A stretch of DNA of 8,595 nucleotides from Alphaproteobacteria bacterium. GTDB taxonomy: Bacteria > Pseudomonadota > Alphaproteobacteria > Sphingomonadales > Rhodothalassiaceae. Both the position numbers and the translations under genes were made by a program. The notes under the pieces were generated by a model. That model saw only the letters and a list, made by a program, of their open reading frames with translations. It ran no database searches and was not told where the DNA came from. Below are positions 1 through 6,884 of this stretch, piece after piece. Every line of letters begins with the position of its first letter. The first letter of the stretch is position 1. The stretch lies in assembly GCA_003695555.1 (NCBI GenBank), contig RFIU01000255.1, positions 1 through 8,595 of the forward strand. The letters are read 5' to 3'.

Positions 1-1712
1 ACCACAGGGTGGCGGCGGCCGGCCTCAAGCCGTGCCTCGGCGGCGCGCTGTTCCTGTTCGCGCAGCGGCCGGGCGCCGGGCGTGTCCGAGAATGCCACCT
101 GCCAGCGTCGTCCCGTCCAGCTTTCAAGACAGCGGCGTACCTCGCCGGCGAAGGTCGCTCTCAGCCGTTCGTCGGGGTTGATGACCAGCCGGCCCGGCGC
201 ATAATCGACCAGCCGCACGTGGTCCTTCAAGTGGGTCGCGAGCACCGGCATGCGTCGGCGATGAAAGAGCTGCACGAGGCCGGGAAAATCGGCCGGTACG
301 GGCTCGTACCCGTCCGCCTGTTCGCCGTCATTCGCCGGCTGCGCGGCAAGGGCGAGAGTGCCGTAGCTGGTCGGCCCTTCGGGCGGCCCCGCCTCTTCGG
401 ATGCGCGTCTTGCCGCATTCGCCCGAGCGTCCTGTGATGGTTCGGCCGCCATGCCATCACCGACCGGTGATGGGGCTGGCGCGGGACTGGCTGCGGTATC
501 GCTCCGGGCGGCGGCATCATCGCCGGTGCGCGTGTTCCGTGCGGCATTGCGTTCGAGCATGGCGAGCGCCTCGGCCGGATCGGGAAGCCGTGCCGCATAG
601 GCGAGCCGGACGATCGCCATCTGCGCCGCCTGTATCGGTGATGGCGCGTGTCGGATCTCCTCTGCGCCCTTGAGCAGCAATTGCCAGGCACGGCTGAGCT
701 CGCCGATCTCGAGCCGTGAGGCCATCTCGCCTGCCGCGGTTCGTTCGGCCTCGCCGCGCAGCGGGTCGGCGGCCGCCTCGGGAGCGAGCTTGATGCGGGT
801 CAGCCAATGGACGTGGTCGAGAAGGTCGGCGAAGATCACCGCCGGATCGGCGCCGAGCACATGCTGGCGGTCGAGGGCTTCGAGCGCCTCGGCCGCCTTT
901 CCGGCCAGAGCGGCGCGCAGCATATCGAGCACCGCAACGCGGTCGGCAAGGCCGAGCATCGCGCGCACCGTCTCCTGCGCGACCGTCTCGCCGCCGCCAT
1001 GGGCGATCGCCTGATCGAGCAGCGAGAGGGCGTCGCGCACCGAGCCTTCGGCCGCCCGCGCGATCGCGGCAAGTGCGCCGGGCTCTGCGCTCACCCCTTC
1101 GGCCTGACAGATGCGTTCAAGATGCGCGATGAGTGCGCTCGCACCGATCCGCGGCAGGTCGAAGCGCTGGCAGCGCGACAGCACGGTGACCGGCAGCTTG
1201 CGGACCTCGGTGGTGGCGAAGATGAACTTGACGTGGGCGGGCGGTTCTTCGAGCGTCTTGAGCAGCGCGTTGAAGGCCGAGCGTGAGAGCATGTGCACTT
1301 CGTCGATGATATAGACCTTGTAGCGCGCCGCCGCCGGCGCATAGGCGACCGAATCGATGATCTCGCGGATGTCATCGACACCGGTGCGCGAAGCCGCATC
1401 CATCTCGATCACATCGACATGGCGCGATTCGGCGATCGCCCGGCAGGGTTCGCAGACGCCGCACGGGTCGATCGTCGGCCCGCCCCGGCCGTCCGGCCCG
1501 ACACAGTTCAGCGCCCGGGCGATGAGGCGCGCCGTCGTCGTCTTGCCGACACCGCGCACGCCGGTGAGCAGATAAGCGTGTGCCAGCCGGTCGTGCTTGA
1601 AGGCATTGGCAAGGGTGCGGACCATCGCCTCCTGCCCGACGAGCTCGGAGAACTTCTGCGGCCGGTACTTGCGCGCGAGAACCCGGTAGCCGCCCTTTTC
1701 GCTTTCGCTCAT
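1..1712 (-). CDS. dnaX: DNA polymerase III subunit tau (DnaX clamp-loader ATPase), 3' end outside the window
   Basis: This gene encodes the motor subunit of the clamp loader, which uses ATP to load the beta sliding clamp and tethers the polymerase cores at the fork in the cytoplasm. Read from the ATG at 1712-1710, 570 residues are visible. The AAA+ core is complete: Walker A GVRGVGKT (residues 51-58, K57), four zinc cysteines C70, C84, C87 and C90, the Walker B/DEAD-like box DEVH (137-140), the arginine-finger motif SRC (179-181) and sensor 2 GSVRDALSLLDQ (223-234). A low-complexity Ala/Pro/Glu linker follows at about residues 365-440. After it comes a tau-type C-terminal segment that ends at ...RRHPV, which in alphaproteobacterial DnaX lies near the end, so probably only 20-30 residues are missing (inferred). 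No A-rich slippery heptamer is seen where gamma would end. The gene lies downstream of ffs on the same strand. Identity is near certain from the motifs; the exact C-terminus is unseen. Confidence 0.97.
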   Translation of the reverse strand, partial: MSESEKGGYRVLARKYRPQKFSELVGQEAMVRTLANAFKHDRLAHAYLLTGVRGVGKTTTARLIARALNCVGPDGRGGPTIDPCGVCEPCRAIAESRHVDVIEMDAASRTGVDDIREIIDSVAYAPAAARYKVYIIDEVHMLSRSAFNALLKTLEEPPAHVKFIFATTEVRKLPVTVLSRCQRFDLPRIGASALIAHLERICQAEGVSAEPGALAAIARAAEGSVRDALSLLDQAIAHGGGETVAQETVRAMLGLADRVAVLDMLRAALAGKAAEALEALDRQHVLGADPAVIFADLLDHVHWLTRIKLAPEAAADPLRGEAERTAAGEMASRLEIGELSRAWQLLLKGAEEIRHAPSPIQAAQMAIVRLAYAARLPDPAEALAMLERNAARNTRTGDDAAARSDTAASPAPAPSPVGDGMAAEPSQDARANAARRASEEAGPPEGPTSYGTLALAAQPANDGEQADGYEPVPADFPGLVQLFHRRRMPVLATHLKDHVRLVDYAPGRLVINPDERLRATFAGEVRRCLESWTGRRWQVAFSDTPGARPLREQEQRAAEARLEAGRRHPV

Positions 1713-1749
1713 GTCCGAAATCCGCCTGTCGTTCGGGCCGACCCGCAGC

Positions 1750-1777
1750 GTCCCTGATCCCCGCGAAGTGTAGGGAC
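1750..1777 (-). other. Inverted repeat in the dnaX leader
   Basis: A perfect 6-bp inverted repeat (GTCCCT ... AGGGAC, 16-base spacer) lies between ffs and dnaX and overlaps the putative dnaX -10 box and start site. It has no T-tract, so it is not an intrinsic terminator. It could be an operator half-site pair or chance in GC-rich DNA. Confidence 0.25.
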
Positions 1778-1795
1778 GTGCCGGCGCCGCCGCAA
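1767..1795 (-). promoter_or_regulatory. Putative dnaX promoter
   Basis: On the minus strand TTGCGG (1795-1790) is followed, after exactly 17 bases, by TACACT (1772-1767). This gives a plausible sigma-70-type -35/-10 pair, with a start site near 1760 and a leader of roughly 48 nt before the dnaX ATG. The -35 matches the E. coli consensus only in TTG, so support is moderate. Read-through from the ffs promoter is an alternative, since no convincing terminator separates the two genes. Confidence 0.35.
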
Positions 1796-1850
1796 GGCCG
1801 CGTGGCGGGCGAGGAAAAGTCGGATGGTGGAGCCGGGGAGCAGGTGGCGG

Positions 1851-1947
1851 GCGGAAGGCCGGCGCGACCCGGACCGCATTCGTTACGGCTGCTTCCTTCC
1901 GGACCTGACCGGGTTGGCGAAGCGGCCCGTCCGCACCGTCCTTCCGC
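1851..1947 (-). ncRNA. ffs: Signal recognition particle RNA, small bacterial (4.5S) type
   Basis: This is the RNA scaffold of the signal recognition particle, which binds Ffh and its receptor FtsY to deliver nascent membrane and secreted proteins. The minus strand carries the near-invariant apical domain: GGTCAGGTCCGGAAGGAAG, followed by CAGCC, at 1910-1887. It includes the GGAA tetraloop (1900-1897) closed by UCC/GGA and the asymmetric loops that contact the Ffh M domain. The two ends close the molecule: GCGGAAGG (1947-1940) pairs with CCTTCCGC (1858-1851). Inside it, after one mismatch, CGGTGCGG pairs with TCGCGCCG, including G-U pairs. The result is a single long hairpin of about 97 nt, the usual size of the small bacterial form without an Alu domain. 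The ends are set by pairing and could be off by a few bases. A promoter sits directly upstream and dnaX lies downstream, an arrangement also known from Bacillus (scr-dnaX). Confidence 0.95.
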
Positions 1948-1952
1948 GCGGC

Positions 1953-1981
1953 TATATGGGGTCTGGCGTGCCGCTTGGCAA
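1953..1981 (-). promoter_or_regulatory. Likely ffs promoter
   Basis: On the minus strand TTGCCA (1981-1976) is separated by exactly 17 bases from CATATA (1958-1953). The predicted 5' end of the SRP RNA, at about 1947, is six bases beyond the -10 box. That independent agreement between the hairpin end and the promoter spacing is the main support. Both boxes match sigma-70 consensus at four or more positions. Confidence 0.65.
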
Positions 1982-2019
1982 GCGAAATGGCGGCCGTCGT
2001 CGCGATTGCGCTGCAGGTT

Positions 2020-2033
2020 GGTCCCGTTGGACC
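2020..2033. other. Small perfect palindrome upstream of nudC
   Basis: GGTCC, a four-base spacer and GGACC form a perfect 5-bp inverted repeat 38 bases before the nudC start, inside the 124-bp divergent gap between ffs and nudC. It could be an operator or leader hairpin, but such short repeats arise easily in GC-rich DNA. I found no convincing plus-strand -35/-10 pair for nudC in this gap. Confidence 0.2.
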
Positions 2034-2071
2034 CCTTGGCGCACAGGCTTTGTCATGGCAGCCTGCCGGCG

Positions 2072-3052
2072 ATGAACAGGGACACGATTCCATACCGGGA
2101 CGACCCGACGATGGCCTTCATGGCGAGCCGTCTCGACCGGCGCGAGCAGCTTCTGCTCGTCGCGGCACGGGAAGGGCCGGGGGACACGTCGCGTTTCCTG
2201 CTGCTCGATGCGAAGGGACGGGTGCTGACGCAAGAAGCGGATGGCGTTGTGACGATCGTCAGGTTCTCCCGCGAGGAGGCGCATGCCTGCCTTCCCGGCG
2301 AGGCGATCGAGGTCTTCCTCGGTCGCGACGACAAGGGGCGCGACCATTGGGCGCGCCGCGCCATCGATGATGTCGTGAAGGCAAGAACCGGCACCGCGAA
2401 CGGCAGGCGGATCTGGCGCGATGCCCGCGCCTTCGCGCTGGCGCTCTGGCCCGGGTCCGGCGGACGGCCGGTCGATCATGACAGTGGCGATCTCGCGCTG
2501 GCGCTGGCGCTGACCAACTGGCATCTCGCGCATCGCTTCTGCGCCAGATGCGCTCAGCCGAGCACGCCGGCGCGCGCCGGCTGGATCCGGCGCTGTCGGG
2601 CGTGCGGCACTGAGCATTTTCCGCGCACCGATCCGGTCGTCATCATGCTTCCCATCCAGGATCACCGCATTCTGCTCGCCCGCCAGCCGCATTTCCCGCC
2701 CGGCATGTTTTCCGCGCTTGCCGGCTTCGTCTCGCCGGGCGAAACCCTTGAGGCGGCGGTGGCGCGGGAAATCGCCGAAGAGACGGGACTGGTGCTCGCC
2801 GGCCGGCCGCGCTATGTCGCAAGTCAGGCGTGGCCGTTCCCGTCATCGCTGATGATCGGCTTTTTCGCGCCCGTCGCAGCCGGTCCGGTCCGGATCGACG
2901 GCGCCGAGCTCGAGGCTGCACGATGGTTCAGCTGCGCCGAGGCGGCGCGAGCGCTAGAAGGAGGCGACAAGCAGGCCTTCGCCCCGCCGCCGATGGCGAT
3001 CGCCCACCATCTGATCCGCCGTTGGCTGGTAGAAGAGGGCCGCAAGGCGTGA
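2072..3052 (+). CDS. nudC: NAD+ diphosphatase / RNA deNADding Nudix hydrolase NudC
   Basis: The product hydrolyses NAD(H) to NMN(H) and AMP, and in the NudC family also removes the 5' NAD cap from RNA; it is cytoplasmic. The 326-residue protein has an N-terminal domain (about 1-150), a four-cysteine zinc ribbon (C157, C160, C175, C178) and a complete Nudix box at residues 218-240 (G218, E224, R232, E233, E236, E237, G239). The NudC subfamily signature follows as SQAWPFPSS (251-259), where the usual third residue is Pro. The C-terminus carries the common PPPMAIAHHLI stretch. No signal peptide is present. The reading frame stays open upstream to 1778, but that part overlaps ffs and its promoter, so the ATG at 2072 was chosen. 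It has a poor Shine-Dalgarno sequence; Met14 (2111) is an alternative. The gene diverges from ffs and lies 88 bp before the M1 peptidase gene, so co-transcription is possible. Confidence 0.93.
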   Translation: MNRDTIPYRDDPTMAFMASRLDRREQLLLVAAREGPGDTSRFLLLDAKGRVLTQEADGVVTIVRFSREEAHACLPGEAIEVFLGRDDKGRDHWARRAIDDVVKARTGTANGRRIWRDARAFALALWPGSGGRPVDHDSGDLALALALTNWHLAHRFCARCAQPSTPARAGWIRRCRACGTEHFPRTDPVVIMLPIQDHRILLARQPHFPPGMFSALAGFVSPGETLEAAVAREIAEETGLVLAGRPRYVASQAWPFPSSLMIGFFAPVAAGPVRIDGAELEAARWFSCAEAARALEGGDKQAFAPPPMAIAHHLIRRWLVEEGRKA

Positions 3053-3140
3053 AAGGATTCGCGGGGGATCCCGCACAAGGAACGACACGAGGGCGGGCGA
3101 GCGCGAAACAGGGTGCCGCTGCAGCGAGGAGACAGGAAGG

Positions 3141-5930
3141 ATGGGCAGGAAGATGCGGATGGATTTCGAAAAAGGATCAACGGAGGGGGGCTGGACCCGC
3201 GCGTCATGGCGCACCGGTATCGGACTCTTGGCGCTGCTGCTGGTTGCGGCTTGCGGAAATGGCGGCGAACCGCACAAACAGGGCGAACAGACAACGGCTT
3301 CCTCCGCCGAAACGTCGGCGGGCGGCGAGGCGATCCCGACCGGACAGCTCGCGCGGATCAACCACCCCACCGGCTATGTCCTTGACCTGACCATCGACCC
3401 GCGCGCCGAGCGGTTTTCCGGCACGGTCGCGATCGACCTCGCCTTCGGCCGTCCCGCGAAGGTGATCTGGCTGCACGGCCGCAATCTTGATGTGAAGGAT
3501 GTCCGCCTGGAACAGGGCGGGCGGACGATCGCCGGGCACTATCAGGAAGTTCATCCGACGGGTGTCGCCAAGATTACCCTGGATGAGATGCCGGCGAAGG
3601 GGGCGGGACGTCTCGTCATCCGTTATTCGGCGCCCTTCAACGGGGCGCTCGAAGGGCTCTACAAGGTCGTTGACGGCGGCGAGGCCTATGCCTTCACGCA
3701 GTTCGAGGCGACCTCGGCGCGGCTCGCCTTCCCGGGCTTCGACGAACCCTTCTTCAAGGTGCCGTTCGCGATCACCGTCAAGGCCCGCAAGGGCGACAAG
3801 GTGATCACCAACACGCCCGAAACCGCGCGCGAGGATGCGGGTGACGGCTGGGTTCTCCACCGTTTCGCCCGCACCAAGCCGCTGCCGACCTATCTGATCG
3901 CCTTCGCGGTCGGTCCGCTTGATGTCGTCGAAGGTCCGGCAATTCCGCCGAATGCGGTACGCGATCGCCCGATCCCGCTGCGCGGGGTGGCGACCCGCGG
4001 CAAGGGCAAGCGGCTGGCTTATGCGCTCGCCAATACCGGGCGGATCGTCGAGGTGGAAGAGAAGTATTTCGGCATCGCCTATCCTTATGCCAAGCTCGAC
4101 ATCATCGCGGTGCCCGATTTTGCTGCCGGCGCGATGGAGAATGTCGGCGCGATCACCTTTCGCGAGGAACTGCTGCTGCTCGACGAGACGACACCGGTTC
4201 AGCGCAAGCGCGCCTTCAAGTCGGTGACCGCTCATGAGCTTGCCCATCAGTGGTTCGGCGATCTCGTGACGCCGAAATGGTGGGACGACATCTGGCTGAA
4301 CGAATCCTTCGCCACCTGGATGGGCAACAAGGCGACGGCGCTCGCCTTTCCGGGAGAGGGTTTCGAGAACGCTACCTTCCGCGGTGCGCTCAGGGTGATG
4401 GGCGCGGACGCGCTGGCCACCGCCCGGCAAATTCGCCAGCCGATCGAATCGAATCATGACATCGCAACCGCCTTCGACGGCATCACCTATCAGAAGGGCG
4501 GCGCCGTACTGGCGATGTTCGAGGCCTGGCTCGGCGAAGAGAACTTCCGCCATGGCGTTCAAACGCACCTGAAGCGCTTCGCCCATTCGGTCGCCGACGT
4601 CTACGACTTCCTCGATTCCTTGAACGAAGGGTCGGGCCGGCCGGAAGTCAAGGAAGCCTTCAAGACATTCCTCTTTCAGCCTGGCGTGCCGCTGGTCAGC
4701 GCCCGCACCGACTGTTCCGATCCGTCGACCCCGCGTGTTGCGCTCGCGCAGCGTCGCTATCTGCCGCTCGGCTCGCGCGCGCCGCGGACAGGCCTGTGGC
4801 AGATCCCGGTCTGCATCGCCTTCGGCAGCGACCAGGGGCGCACGCGGCTGTGCACCCTGTTCGGCGAGCCCGAGGCGAGCATCGATCTGCCGGCGAAGAG
4901 CTGTCCGGCCTGGATGATCCCCAATGCGCAAGGGTCCGGCTATTACCGCTTCGCCCTCGACGCCGAGGGTTGGCAGCGCCTCTTTGCGCATCTAGCGGCA
5001 CTGGACGGGCGTGAGCAGCAGGCGATGATGGGCTCTCTTTCGGCCGCCTACCGTTCGGGCGACCTCGCCACCGCCACGCTCGCCGATGCCTTCCGCCGGA
5101 TGGTCGCATCCGATGATCGCGAAGTGATCACCGGGCCGATGGCCGATCTCGGGACGATCCGCGATCATCTGCTCGAAGGCGAAACGGCGAAGGCCGGCTT
5201 TCGTGATTTCGTGCGGGCGCTATACGGTCCGCATGCGGCGCGCCTCGGCATTGCCGCGAAGCGGGGCGAAAAACTTGACGACCGGCTGTTGCGTCCCTCG
5301 GTCATCGGCATCATGGCAACGACTGTCAAGGATGCGGATCTGCGCCGGCAGCTGGCGGCTGCTGCTGCCGACTTCGTCGAGGGCGGCCGACCGGATCCGA
5401 CCCGTCTCGACCCCGGACTTATCGGGCTCGCTCTGCGGGTGGCGGTAGCCGATGGGGATGGTGACTTCGCCGAGCGACTGCTCGACAAGGCGCTCGCCTC
5501 TCGCGATGCCTTCTTCCGGCAGATGGCGCTCGCCGCCCTTGCCGCCTCTCCCGATCCGGCGCTCGGCGAGAAGATGCGCGCGCTCATCCTCGACCCGCGC
5601 CTGCGCGACAATGAGGCGACGTTGGTCGCTTTCGTCCAATCCGGTCGCGACGAACAGCGCGCGGCGATCTGGGCCTGGGTGCAGGATCATCTCGATGCCT
5701 TCGTTCAGCGCATTCCGACCTGGCGGCAGGGGGCGGTGACGAATGTCGCCGCAGGCTTCTGCTCGAAGGCGCGTGCTGACGAGGTGAAGGCCTTCTTCGC
5801 CGACAAGGTCGCCCATCTCGAAGGTGGTCCGCGCGAGCTGGCGCAGACCATCGAACGCATCGAGCTGTGCGCCGCCCTGGCACAGGCGAAGCGCGCCGAG
5901 GCGAGCGGCTATTTCGCCGCGCGGCCCTGA
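3141..5930 (+). CDS. M1-family zinc aminopeptidase, predicted envelope lipoprotein
   Basis: This is a predicted gluzincin aminopeptidase that removes N-terminal residues from peptides on the periplasmic side of the envelope. The 929-residue protein begins with a basic/polar stretch, a hydrophobic core (about 26-36) and a lipobox ending VAAC (C38). Gly at +2 lacks the Asp inner-membrane retention signal, so outer-membrane anchoring is likely (inferred). A Ser/Thr/Gly/Glu-rich linker follows. The N-terminal beta domain carries the Q187-F-E189 substrate motif. The catalytic domain has GAMEN (330-334), HELAH (365-369), the third zinc ligand E388 in NESF, and Y450: a complete active-site set. The C-terminal half (about 520-929) is helical and ERAP1-C-like. 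Met1 has GAGGAG at 3126-3131, nine bases upstream. Met7 (3159) is also well served by AGGAAG at 3147-3152 and would give a more normal signal length. A strong terminator follows. Family certain; substrate unknown. Confidence 0.93.
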   Translation: MGRKMRMDFEKGSTEGGWTRASWRTGIGLLALLLVAACGNGGEPHKQGEQTTASSAETSAGGEAIPTGQLARINHPTGYVLDLTIDPRAERFSGTVAIDLAFGRPAKVIWLHGRNLDVKDVRLEQGGRTIAGHYQEVHPTGVAKITLDEMPAKGAGRLVIRYSAPFNGALEGLYKVVDGGEAYAFTQFEATSARLAFPGFDEPFFKVPFAITVKARKGDKVITNTPETAREDAGDGWVLHRFARTKPLPTYLIAFAVGPLDVVEGPAIPPNAVRDRPIPLRGVATRGKGKRLAYALANTGRIVEVEEKYFGIAYPYAKLDIIAVPDFAAGAMENVGAITFREELLLLDETTPVQRKRAFKSVTAHELAHQWFGDLVTPKWWDDIWLNESFATWMGNKATALAFPGEGFENATFRGALRVMGADALATARQIRQPIESNHDIATAFDGITYQKGGAVLAMFEAWLGEENFRHGVQTHLKRFAHSVADVYDFLDSLNEGSGRPEVKEAFKTFLFQPGVPLVSARTDCSDPSTPRVALAQRRYLPLGSRAPRTGLWQIPVCIAFGSDQGRTRLCTLFGEPEASIDLPAKSCPAWMIPNAQGSGYYRFALDAEGWQRLFAHLAALDGREQQAMMGSLSAAYRSGDLATATLADAFRRMVASDDREVITGPMADLGTIRDHLLEGETAKAGFRDFVRALYGPHAARLGIAAKRGEKLDDRLLRPSVIGIMATTVKDADLRRQLAAAAADFVEGGRPDPTRLDPGLIGLALRVAVADGDGDFAERLLDKALASRDAFFRQMALAALAASPDPALGEKMRALILDPRLRDNEATLVAFVQSGRDEQRAAIWAWVQDHLDAFVQRIPTWRQGAVTNVAAGFCSKARADEVKAFFADKVAHLEGGPRELAQTIERIELCAALAQAKRAEASGYFAARP

Positions 5931-5953
5931 GGGCTCCGCCTCACCGATCGGAG

Positions 5954-5991
5954 AACCGGTCGCCCTTCTGATGAGGGCGGCCGGTTTTTTT
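5954..5991 (+). terminator. Intrinsic terminator after the M1 lipoprotein gene
   Basis: An 11-bp GC-rich stem (CCGGTCGCCCT at 5956-5966 with AGGGCGGCCGG at 5974-5984, one G-U pair) encloses a 7-base loop and is followed directly by seven T residues (5985-5991). It starts 25 bases after the stop codon at 5928-5930. It is a textbook rho-independent terminator and implies that the cytochrome gene downstream is transcribed separately. Confidence 0.92.
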
Positions 5992-6028
5992 CCATCCGAA
6001 TCCGTCGTGATGGTCGCGATCGAGCCTC

Positions 6029-6058
6029 TTGCATTCGGGGCATGTGGGCGGCTATTTT
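6029..6058 (+). promoter_or_regulatory. Putative promoter of the cytochrome c gene
   Basis: TTGCAT (6029-6034), an 18-base spacer and TATTTT (6053-6058) lie between the terminator and the cytochrome gene. They predict a start near 6065 and a leader of about 38 nt. Consensus match is moderate, but a promoter is needed here because of the strong terminator upstream. Confidence 0.4.
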
Positions 6059-6087
6059 GCGCGCCGATTGCGAAAGGCATCTCGAAC

Positions 6088-6094
6088 AAGGGAG
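6088..6094 (+). promoter_or_regulatory. Ribosome binding site that favours the GTG start of the cytochrome gene
   Basis: AAGGGAG ends eight bases before the in-frame GTG at 6103 but 17 bases before the ATG at 6112. The spacing supports GTG as the true start, adding three residues (MDI) to the protein. Confidence 0.6.
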
Positions 6095-6102
6095 CGCGCC
6101 CC

Positions 6103-6663
6103 GTGGACATCATGACCGCCAACAAGATCGCCGCCGGCTTCATCATTTCGCTGCTGGTGGTCAAGCTCGGTGCCTGGTTCGCGGAAGAGACCATCGAGGC
6201 GCAAGAACCCGAAGAGCCCGCCTATCGGGTCGCAGTGGCCGAAACCGGCGCTGATCAGAAGGGGGCCGCCGCCGAAGCCGCCGCCAAGGGCCCGTCGCTC
6301 GCCGAGCTGCTGGCAAACGCCTCGGCCGAGAAGGGCGCCAAGGTTTTCCGCAAGTGCGGTGCCTGCCACACGATCGATGCGGGCGCCGGCAATCGAATCG
6401 GGCCCAATCTGCACGACATCGTCGGCGCGCCGGTCGCACACCGCGACGACTTCTCCTACTCCGACGCCGTCAAGAATCACGGTGGCACCTGGACCTATGA
6501 GCTGCTCGATCACTGGATCGCCGATCCGAGGGCGACGATCCCCGGCAACAAGATGGCCTTTGCCGGAATCCGCAAGGCGAAGGACCGTGCCGATCTGATC
6601 GCCTTCCTGCGCGCCAATACGAGCAATCCGCCGCCGCTGCCTGAGTCGCCGTCCGGCGAATAA
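6103..6663 (+). CDS. cycM: Membrane-anchored c-type cytochrome, CycM-like (c552 family)
   Basis: This is a predicted electron carrier that is anchored in the inner membrane and moves electrons in the periplasm, in CycM-type proteins from the bc1 complex to an aa3-type oxidase. The 186-residue product has an uncleaved N-terminal membrane segment (about 8-26) after a short N-terminus with an NKI motif typical of CycM. An Ala/Glu/Pro-rich linker (about 29-70) leads to a class I cytochrome c domain with heme motif C85-G-A-C88-H89, the conserved GPNLHDIVG stretch (100-108) and the distal Met ligand M151 in PGNKMAF. Length and layout match rhizobial CycM (about 185 residues). The frame is open upstream to 5824, but that would run back through the terminator and the end of the preceding gene, so it was rejected. 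It is monocistronic on the upstream side. Family certain; the exact oxidase partner is inferred. Confidence 0.88.
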   Translation: MDIMTANKIAAGFIISLLVVKLGAWFAEETIEAQEPEEPAYRVAVAETGADQKGAAAEAAAKGPSLAELLANASAEKGAKVFRKCGACHTIDAGAGNRIGPNLHDIVGAPVAHRDDFSYSDAVKNHGGTWTYELLDHWIADPRATIPGNKMAFAGIRKAKDRADLIAFLRANTSNPPPLPESPSGE

Positions 6664-6695
6664 CGGCGTGACACCATCATCCTCCATGACCAACG

Positions 6696-6712
6696 GCCTT
6701 GGATGACAAGGC
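6696..6712 (+). other. Stem-loop downstream of the cytochrome gene
   Basis: GCCTTG and CAAGGC form a perfect 6-bp stem with a 5-base loop, 32 bases after the cytochrome stop codon. No T-tract follows, so this is at most a weak terminator or a 3'-end stabilising hairpin. Confidence 0.35.
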
Positions 6713-6784
6713 GCGCTGCATGGTGCCGGTCCGCCCTTTGAATCCTCTGGCTACTGGCAGGGTTTGCGATTCCTTTCCTCAGCC

Positions 6785-6803
6785 GTCGCCGTGAACCGGC
6801 GAC
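6785..6803 (+). other. Stem-loop in the gap before the second M1 gene
   Basis: GTCGCCG and CGGCGAC form a perfect 7-bp stem around a 5-base loop, about 80 bases upstream of the second M1 start. There is no T-tract. A second inverted repeat, CTTGCC (6817-6822) with GGCAAG (6838-6843), follows it. The 221-bp gap 6664-6884 holds no gene that I can support and no clear -35/-10 pair, so these repeats are the only structure seen there. Confidence 0.3.
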
Positions 6804-6872
6804 TGGTCGCATCTCTCTTGCCTTCCCGTGGTATTCTGGCAAGGCTTGGCCGAGGGGTGCGATCGCAGGGGC

Positions 6873-6877
6873 GAGGG
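6873..6877 (+). promoter_or_regulatory. Ribosome binding site for the second M1 gene
   Basis: GAGGG lies seven bases before the GTG at 6885 and decides the start. The only other in-frame upstream candidate, a GTG at 6828, has no such sequence, and a stop codon in frame at 6792 closes the frame further up. Confidence 0.55.
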
Positions 6878-6884
6878 ACCGCTG

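Noticed and set aside
9..1757. Several plus-strand open frames of 70-160 codons opposite dnaX
   Set aside because: All are shadows of the dnaX coding strand; the minus-strand frame carries every clamp-loader motif in order.
1778..2071. Upstream in-frame extension of nudC
   Set aside because: It would run across the SRP RNA gene and its promoter in the opposite direction, and NudC proteins need only the part from 2072.
1952..2692. 246-codon minus-strand open frame opposite nudC
   Set aside because: It overlaps the ffs promoter and the antisense strand of a well-supported NudC, with no domain signal.
3061..3074. Hairpin GCGGG/CCCGC after nudC as a terminator
   Set aside because: The stem is only 5 bp and has no T-tract; it is too weak to call.
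3204..4991. 595-codon open frame on the minus strand opposite the first M1 gene
   Set aside because: It lies wholly antisense to a gene with a complete M1 motif set, its translation shows no recognisable domain and is rich in Arg/Gly/Asp as expected of a GC-rich shadow, and it has no supporting start context.
5824..6102. Upstream in-frame extension of the cytochrome gene
   Set aside because: It overlaps the end of the M1 gene and crosses a strong terminator; a membrane segment right after the GTG at 6103 and a well-spaced ribosome binding site support the shorter form.
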